Assembly (NCBI GenBank): GCA_934307185.1
Contig: CAKRCJ010000111.1
Coordinates: forward strand, 1-7,214
DNA length: 7,214 nt
DNA from: an uncultured Roseburia sp.
GTDB taxonomy: Bacteria; Bacillota; Clostridia; Lachnospirales; Lachnospiraceae
Direction: 5' to 3'
Shown here: in pieces, positions 1-4,392 of the stretch
How positions within the stretch are numbered: position 1 is the first letter of the stretch
How the letters are laid out: each line of letters starts with the position of its first letter
Position numbers and translations under genes: made by a program
Notes under the pieces: model-generated
Database searches by the model: none
Seen by the model: only the letters and a program-made list of their open reading frames with translations
What the model was told of the DNA's origin: nothing

Positions 1-2
1 CC

Positions 3-1010
3 TTAAAATATAGTGCCAAAATGCGGGCAAAGCAGGAAGCTACAATTTTTGCACAGCAGATAACCGAAGATTTGAAATCCGTAAAACAGCCTCTTATCCG
101 GATTGCAGAGGGAGAGACAGAGTATTCGGTTCCGTATCTTTCAGACGCTTCTATGGGATATGTGGTGTCAGAAAGTGATTTAAATGATGCGGCTACGGCA
201 AACGGGCTTGGAACAGGGAAAGTCCGTCTTACAAAAACAGAGGATAAATTTGATACAGAGATTATACTTTCTACCGATGTAAGCGCAAATGAGATTGCCA
301 GACCAATTTTGTATGGGGTGGACGATACAACGGATGTTCTTGCGGTAGAACATTCCGAGACGCAGGAAGCGCTTGCATATTTTCAGGCGTTGAATGCGTC
401 TTATGCTGTTTCAAGTGGAACAATAGTTTTATCCGAAAATGCAATCCGGCAGGCAATGACACGCGAAATAAAAGTGAAATTCGGGCGCGAGGGCTCTTAT
501 GATACGGTATTTGTCTGTTATGAATATTCCTGCGGGGATTTAAGAGGAGCAGGCTCTACAGACAGCTTTACTTCCACGGCATTACTGGATGTAAGAATTG
601 CTGATTTGAAAAGAATATATCTTTTGTATGACAAAGTATCGGAAACAGATGCACTTTCACATGCAAAGCCGGACACGGTTACATTTGAGCGGACGGCAGA
701 TGCAGGGGCTTCTTTTTCGCCGGAGGTGTATCTTATCTGCCAAAATCCGACCGAAAGAAACGATTACCGTGTTATTGTAAAAGGTCTTTTGGGTAGTCAG
801 AAAATCCATACGAATATCAGGCTTTCCGGTCTTGGGGAAGCTTCTACCGGCAGTATTATCAATGAATATGGTACATTACTTACAACAGAGAAACTGACGG
901 AGGAGGGAACACCTGTCCGCCTTGTTTCTATTACTGTGAATGTTTACAGAAAAAATCATTCTGCCGGGGAAGAACCTTATGCAAGCATACAGACTACGAA
1001 AGGAGAATAG
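3..1010 (+). CDS. PilV/GspI-like minor pilin, 5' partial
   Basis: The frame is open from the first base of the window (first whole codon at 3) to TAG at 1008-1010, giving 335 visible residues. The ATG at 21 has no ribosome binding site and lies in a helix that already continues upstream, so the true start and the prepilin signal are probably outside the window. Seen: the first ~25 residues read as the amphipathic second half of a pilin N-terminal helix, with an ATIFAQQITEDLKS stretch like the 'A-x-x-[FL]-A-Q...E-x-[LM]-K' segment of PilV/GspI pilins. The C-terminus (VRLVSITVNVYRK...ASIQTTKGE) resembles the final 'VTVxVY...LxTTK' strand of that class. The globular middle has three cysteines (C-Y-E-Y-S-C and LIC) and is much larger than the ~120-residue GspI family norm. 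Inferred role: minor pilin in the tip or priming complex. It ends 3 nt before the next start, and its last codons hold that gene's ribosome binding site. The pilin identity rests on partial evidence plus neighbours. Confidence 0.68.
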   Translation, partial: LKYSAKMRAKQEATIFAQQITEDLKSVKQPLIRIAEGETEYSVPYLSDASMGYVVSESDLNDAATANGLGTGKVRLTKTEDKFDTEIILSTDVSANEIARPILYGVDDTTDVLAVEHSETQEALAYFQALNASYAVSSGTIVLSENAIRQAMTREIKVKFGREGSYDTVFVCYEYSCGDLRGAGSTDSFTSTALLDVRIADLKRIYLLYDKVSETDALSHAKPDTVTFERTADAGASFSPEVYLICQNPTERNDYRVIVKGLLGSQKIHTNIRLSGLGEASTGSIINEYGTLLTTEKLTEEGTPVRLVSITVNVYRKNHSAGEEPYASIQTTKGE

Positions 1011-1013
1011 CCA

Positions 1014-3242
1014 ATGAAAAAGAAATGGTCGCTGAAAGGGCAAAACCAGGGAGCCTCTTTAATTGCAGTGCTGTTAGCACTTGTTTTTGTTGGAATGCTT
1101 GGAGTAGTCATCACAAACCTTACAATTACCAATATCCAGATGCGGGAAGTGGAGCGTGCAGAGAAAAAGAATTTTTACACGGCGGAAGAAATTATGGATG
1201 AGCTTTCCGTTGGGTTAAATGCGCTTGCGGCAGACGCAATGCAGAGCGCTTATACGAAAGTTCTGACAGACTATCGTGATATTATGCTGAATGGAAAGGA
1301 TATCCAGCATGAATTTACCAATCTTTATCTAGAAGAGCTTACAAAAATCTTCTGGGATAAGGACAATGTTTTACGGGGGGATTTACAGCAGAAAACAGAC
1401 AGTGGCGCTACGGTTTATGTGATTGGTAATTATAAAACAGACACCGTGAAAGACTGTCTGCTTACGCCAGAGACAAAGGCCTGCTTTGTGACACAGGAAG
1501 AAAAAGCATCTTTTGAAGCAGATTATAAAGAAGGAGTTTTTACACTCCGCAATGTAAAAATACAATACACGGATGCTGAGGATTACAGTACAGATATTAC
1601 GACAGACATGGTTTTCCATACGCCTGTATTAAACTTTGACAATCAGAATGTAATCAAAGAATTTATGAGATATGTACTTATTGCGGATAATCAGATAAAA
1701 ATTAACGCTGCAAATATTAAGGTAAATGGGAGCATTTATGCCGGGGCAGGAGGAATTGCAGCATCCGGAAACGGAAATTCTGCTATTTTTACAGGAAACA
1801 GTATTGTGACAAGAGGTGATATTGCTGCGGAGAGTGGAACAACACTGGAGTTAGGGACAGACACCTCAAAGCTCTGGGCGGAAAATGTGCGGACAAAGGG
1901 AAAAGGAACCCCTTCCCACATTACATTAAACGGCAACAGTTATATTTCGGATGACCTTGTATTAAGCGGAAGTGGCAGCACGGTAACATTAAACGGAAAT
2001 TATTATGGATATAATTTTCAGGACAATTACGGGGATGTACATACAATAAACGATGCTTCTTACAGCAGTGCGATGATGATTAATGCAAAAGACTGTAAAA
2101 TTGATATGCAGAATTTGAATTATCTCCTTTTGGCAGGAAGAACTTATCTTTCCAGAGGAAGTGCAGGAAACAGTCAGAATAACGATATTGCGCTTGGGGA
2201 ATCGCTTTCTGTCCGGACAAACCAGCTTGCCTATTACATCTCGGAAAAGTATTTAGATACAACGGATGCCAGCCATATTTTTTTTACGGAGGAAGGAAAG
2301 GCGGCATATGAAGCACAGACGAATGTGACTGATTTTATGGATTATCTGGATGCTGCCTCACCGGTTGTTCCTTATTATTTCAGGGATAATGGAACGCAGG
2401 CGGTACGGTATTACTTAAACTTTAAGTCAGAGCAGGATGCAAACAGCTTTTATTCTGCTTATTATGCAGCAAACAGCAGCAAAATAAACCAAAATGCAGC
2501 GGCTTACGTTACAGACGATGCACTTTTGCTGAATGACGGAATGATTTATACATTAAAGGGGGATATCCTCTACCGTGACAGAACAGACGGCAGCTTAAAT
2601 ACAAAAACAGTTACCATACAGCCGGCTGACTGGAAGACGGCAGGCGCAGGTGGAACAGACGGTCTGTACTGGACATTTGCAAAAAATCTTTCCATTCAGT
2701 ATAAGTCTTTACAATTATATCTGGAAGATGCCCATGCAGGGATTACAGCAGATGATGTCAGAATTGTGGATGCTGCGGGGAATGTTGATAAAAAACAGCA
2801 GCCGTTATTTGATACAATCATAGACAGGGTAGAGTTTGTTGCAGAAAATCCTGTTCCGGTCAATGTAAATGCAGTAACTCCGATTTACACAGAAAGTCTT
2901 TCTGGCGGAGGCTATAAAGAGGTTGTTGTAGTAAATAATGCCGGAACAGATGCTTACCGGATGAAGCCGGAGCTGAAGGAGGGCATTGTCATTGCAACCG
3001 GTGATGTTGAGGTGGAAGGCAGTTTCCGCGGCATGATTATTTCAGGTGGAACAATTTCTTTCGCAGCCAATGCATCAGTAACCTCGGATGAAATACTTGT
3101 TGCAGAACTTTTTCAGACAGAAATGACAGTAGATTTCCAGAAATATTTCAAAGATTATGACACATTTTCCGAGAGTGTAATCGGCATGGTAAAAGTGGAA
3201 GATTATCTGACTTATGATAACTGGAAGAAGAACGGTGATTAA
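1014..3242 (+). CDS. PilX/GspK-like minor pilin with beta-helix-like domain
   Basis: This is a 742-residue protein. The ATG at 1014 is preceded by AAAGGAG at 999-1005 with 8 nt spacing. Seen: a basic leader ending in Gly13 is followed by the hydrophobic helix ASLIAVLLALVFVGMLGVVI, then a polar heptad-like helix (MREVERAEKKNFYTAEEIMDEL). This is the PilX/GspK layout, including the 'AE' motif after the membrane helix. Position +5 after the presumed cleavage (G13|A14) is Ala, not Glu, as in GspK-type tip pilins. Residues ~235-334 are Gly/Asn/Ser-rich with strand-turn units starting at I235, I258, L278, I303 and V324 (spacing 20-25), consistent with a right-handed beta-helix of the bactofilin or polymer-forming type. 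A second Gly-rich segment at ~657-695 (GIVIATGDVEVEGSF, then GMIISGGTISF) resembles the C-terminal strands of PilX-like proteins of Firmicutes. Typical PilX/GspK proteins are ~170-350 residues, so this one is strongly enlarged. Inferred role: a membrane-inserted, then pilus-incorporated, tip-proximal subunit with a surface-exposed domain. Confidence 0.75.
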   Translation: MKKKWSLKGQNQGASLIAVLLALVFVGMLGVVITNLTITNIQMREVERAEKKNFYTAEEIMDELSVGLNALAADAMQSAYTKVLTDYRDIMLNGKDIQHEFTNLYLEELTKIFWDKDNVLRGDLQQKTDSGATVYVIGNYKTDTVKDCLLTPETKACFVTQEEKASFEADYKEGVFTLRNVKIQYTDAEDYSTDITTDMVFHTPVLNFDNQNVIKEFMRYVLIADNQIKINAANIKVNGSIYAGAGGIAASGNGNSAIFTGNSIVTRGDIAAESGTTLELGTDTSKLWAENVRTKGKGTPSHITLNGNSYISDDLVLSGSGSTVTLNGNYYGYNFQDNYGDVHTINDASYSSAMMINAKDCKIDMQNLNYLLLAGRTYLSRGSAGNSQNNDIALGESLSVRTNQLAYYISEKYLDTTDASHIFFTEEGKAAYEAQTNVTDFMDYLDAASPVVPYYFRDNGTQAVRYYLNFKSEQDANSFYSAYYAANSSKINQNAAAYVTDDALLLNDGMIYTLKGDILYRDRTDGSLNTKTVTIQPADWKTAGAGGTDGLYWTFAKNLSIQYKSLQLYLEDAHAGITADDVRIVDAAGNVDKKQQPLFDTIIDRVEFVAENPVPVNVNAVTPIYTESLSGGGYKEVVVVNNAGTDAYRMKPELKEGIVIATGDVEVEGSFRGMIISGGTISFAANASVTSDEILVAELFQTEMTVDFQKYFKDYDTFSESVIGMVKVEDYLTYDNWKKNGD
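1716..2015 (+). repeat. Degenerate beta-helix rung repeats within the PilX-like gene
   Basis: Five degenerate units encode residues 235-334 of the PilX-like protein, starting IKVNGS, IFTGNS, LELGTD, ITLNGNSY and VTLNGNYY, at intervals of 23, 20, 25 and 21 residues. Units 4 and 5 share TLNGN and the DNA acattaaacgg. The alternation of hydrophobic strand residues with N-G turns suggests stacked beta-helix coils. The fold is inferred, not proven. Confidence 0.6.
3234..3239 (+). promoter_or_regulatory. Ribosome binding site GGTGAT deciding the GTG start at 3244
   Basis: GGTGAT pairs with ATCACC near the 3' end of 16S rRNA, that is, the downstream part of the full AAGGAGGTGAT site. Aligned to the usual AGGAGG core, the spacing to GTG at 3244 is 8 nt, which is ideal. 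The site lies inside the last codons of the PilX-like gene, so translation of the next pilin is probably coupled to it. It favours GTG 3244 over ATG 3214 and GTG 3235. Confidence 0.5.
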
Positions 3243-3243
3243 T

Positions 3244-3768
3244 GTGAATGTAAAAAAAGAAAATAGTGGAATGTCATTGGTTGAATTAATCATTGTCATT
3301 GCCATAATTGGCATTTTAGCCGGAGTTTCGATTGGAATGATGGGACATATCCATTATGCAGATACAAAAAAAGCGGTGGAGACAATTGATGCGGAGCTGG
3401 ACCGGCTGCGGATTTTTTCCATGAGCAAAAAAGAAATTCCGTACCTGTATATTTATCAGCTCGATGACGGCTGTTATATGCGGGAATTAAACGAAGAAAT
3501 CTGGAATTTCGATGCTGCAAAGTTTACAAAGGATGGAACGAAAATAGCCGGAAAAGATGTTTCCGTTTACATGGAAGCAAAAGACGGAACAAAGGTCAGT
3601 GGGAATAAATTTATCAGAATTGCTTATGACAGAAGCGGGGTGATAGATGATACCAACGTATCCGGCAATTGCCGCACGAATGTAACAAATATCATCGTCA
3701 GTGGAAACAGTGATTATAAAATAGAATTCAGCACAGCAACCGGAAAACACCAGATCAGCCAGCAGTAA
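3244..3768 (+). CDS. Type IV prepilin, FimT/GspH-like minor pilin
   Basis: This is a 174-residue protein if started at GTG 3244, giving the nine-residue leader MNVKKENSG. Alternatives are GTG 3235 and ATG 3214, the latter overlapping the previous gene by 29 nt and giving an unusually long 19-residue leader. Seen: a textbook class III signal, G|MSLVELIIVIAIIGILAGV, with the conserved Glu at +5 of the mature protein, then a helix (TKKAVETIDAELDRLRIFSM) followed by a mostly beta domain. The 'AELDRLRIFSMSKK' segment after the helix resembles the 'L...L..AR..A' region of GspH/FimT pilins, and the size fits that family (~150-190). Two cysteines (DGCYM and SGNCR) are the only ones and could form a disulfide. 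The motif VSGN appears three times in the C-terminal half. The leader would be cleaved and the new N-terminus methylated by a prepilin peptidase encoded elsewhere. The prepilin call is secure; the H-class assignment is by shape and by elimination within the operon. Confidence 0.88.
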   Translation: MNVKKENSGMSLVELIIVIAIIGILAGVSIGMMGHIHYADTKKAVETIDAELDRLRIFSMSKKEIPYLYIYQLDDGCYMRELNEEIWNFDAAKFTKDGTKIAGKDVSVYMEAKDGTKVSGNKFIRIAYDRSGVIDDTNVSGNCRTNVTNIIVSGNSDYKIEFSTATGKHQISQQ

Positions 3769-3792
3769 GAAGGCAGAAAGGAGAACCCCATT

Positions 3793-4392
3793 ATGAAAAA
3801 AGATAATAGAGGAATTACACTTGTAGAACTTGTGATTGCAATGGCAATATCTGTCGTAATAATGGGAGCTGCCACTTATTTTATGAGGTCTGCCCAGAAA
3901 AGCTATGAGTCTGCGCATGAGACAATCGACCTTCAGATGGAATCGCAGGTTTTGATGGAACAGCTTTCCAAGTGGATTATGGAAGGAAACGGGGCAAAAG
4001 CAGACGGCAATATGCTTGTCATTTATTATATTCCGCGAAAGACAGACACAGAACTTCCGGACGGAGTAACTTATGACACGACGGCAAAAAAACGGATTAT
4101 ATGGCAAAAAGACAATAAGCTTTATACAAAAGAAGTGGATGGAATTACAGATGTTACGGCAGACATCACAACGGTATATGACTCGGATGCCACCGAATTA
4201 AACTGTGTCGGAAATTATATCAAAGAATTCATACCGTCAGTAATTACCGGCACTTCTGAAGAAAATACTGCAAAAGTAAAAATTTCGTTTTCCATGACAG
4301 AAGGAAAGATGAGTTACACGCTTGGGAATGAAATAACACTGCGTAACGAATGGCTTATGGCAAAATTATGGAAAGGAAGGGAACTGTTATGA
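3793..4392 (+). CDS. Type IV prepilin, PilW/GspJ-like minor pilin
   Basis: This is a 199-residue protein. ATG 3793 follows AAAGGAG at 3777-3783 with 9 nt spacing, and the gene starts 24 nt after the previous stop. Seen: the short leader MKKDNRG, then ITLVELVIAMAISVVIMGAA with Glu at +5 and a long membrane helix, a canonical prepilin peptidase substrate. The amphipathic helix continues to about residue 62 (SAQKSYESAHETIDLQMESQ, then VLMEQLSKWIMEGN). The 'Q...MEQLSKWI' segment followed by short beta strands (MLVIYYIP, KRIIWQKDNKLYTKEV) and a late strand (TAKVKISFSMTEG) matches the build of PilW/GspJ/ComGF-type pilins. No cysteine pair was noted beyond the single NCVGN. Inferred role: minor pilin in the tip-initiating complex. 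Its stop overlaps the next start as ATGA, indicating translational coupling to the large exported protein. The prepilin call is secure; the J/W class is probable. Confidence 0.88.
   Translation: MKKDNRGITLVELVIAMAISVVIMGAATYFMRSAQKSYESAHETIDLQMESQVLMEQLSKWIMEGNGAKADGNMLVIYYIPRKTDTELPDGVTYDTTAKKRIIWQKDNKLYTKEVDGITDVTADITTVYDSDATELNCVGNYIKEFIPSVITGTSEENTAKVKISFSMTEGKMSYTLGNEITLRNEWLMAKLWKGRELL

Noticed and set aside
21..23. ATG at 21 as the true start of the first gene
   Set aside because: No ribosome binding site precedes it, the frame is open upstream to the window edge, and the residues on both sides form one continuous helix typical of the inside of a pilin.
2278..2285. T8 run in the PilX-like gene as a phase-variation tract
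   Set aside because: The tract is short, encodes Ile-Phe-Phe in an intact frame, and AT-leaning genomes contain many such runs. Nothing else suggests slippage control.
3769..3792. Internal promoter or terminator in the only real intergenic gap
   Set aside because: The gap is 24 nt and is filled by a ribosome binding site; there is no hairpin with a T-run and no room for -35/-10 boxes.
3487..4107. Antisense open frame of 206 codons
   Set aside because: It lies opposite two clear prepilin genes, spans their junction, is Cys/Phe/Ser/His-rich as expected of a complement shadow, and has no domain or export signal that makes sense.
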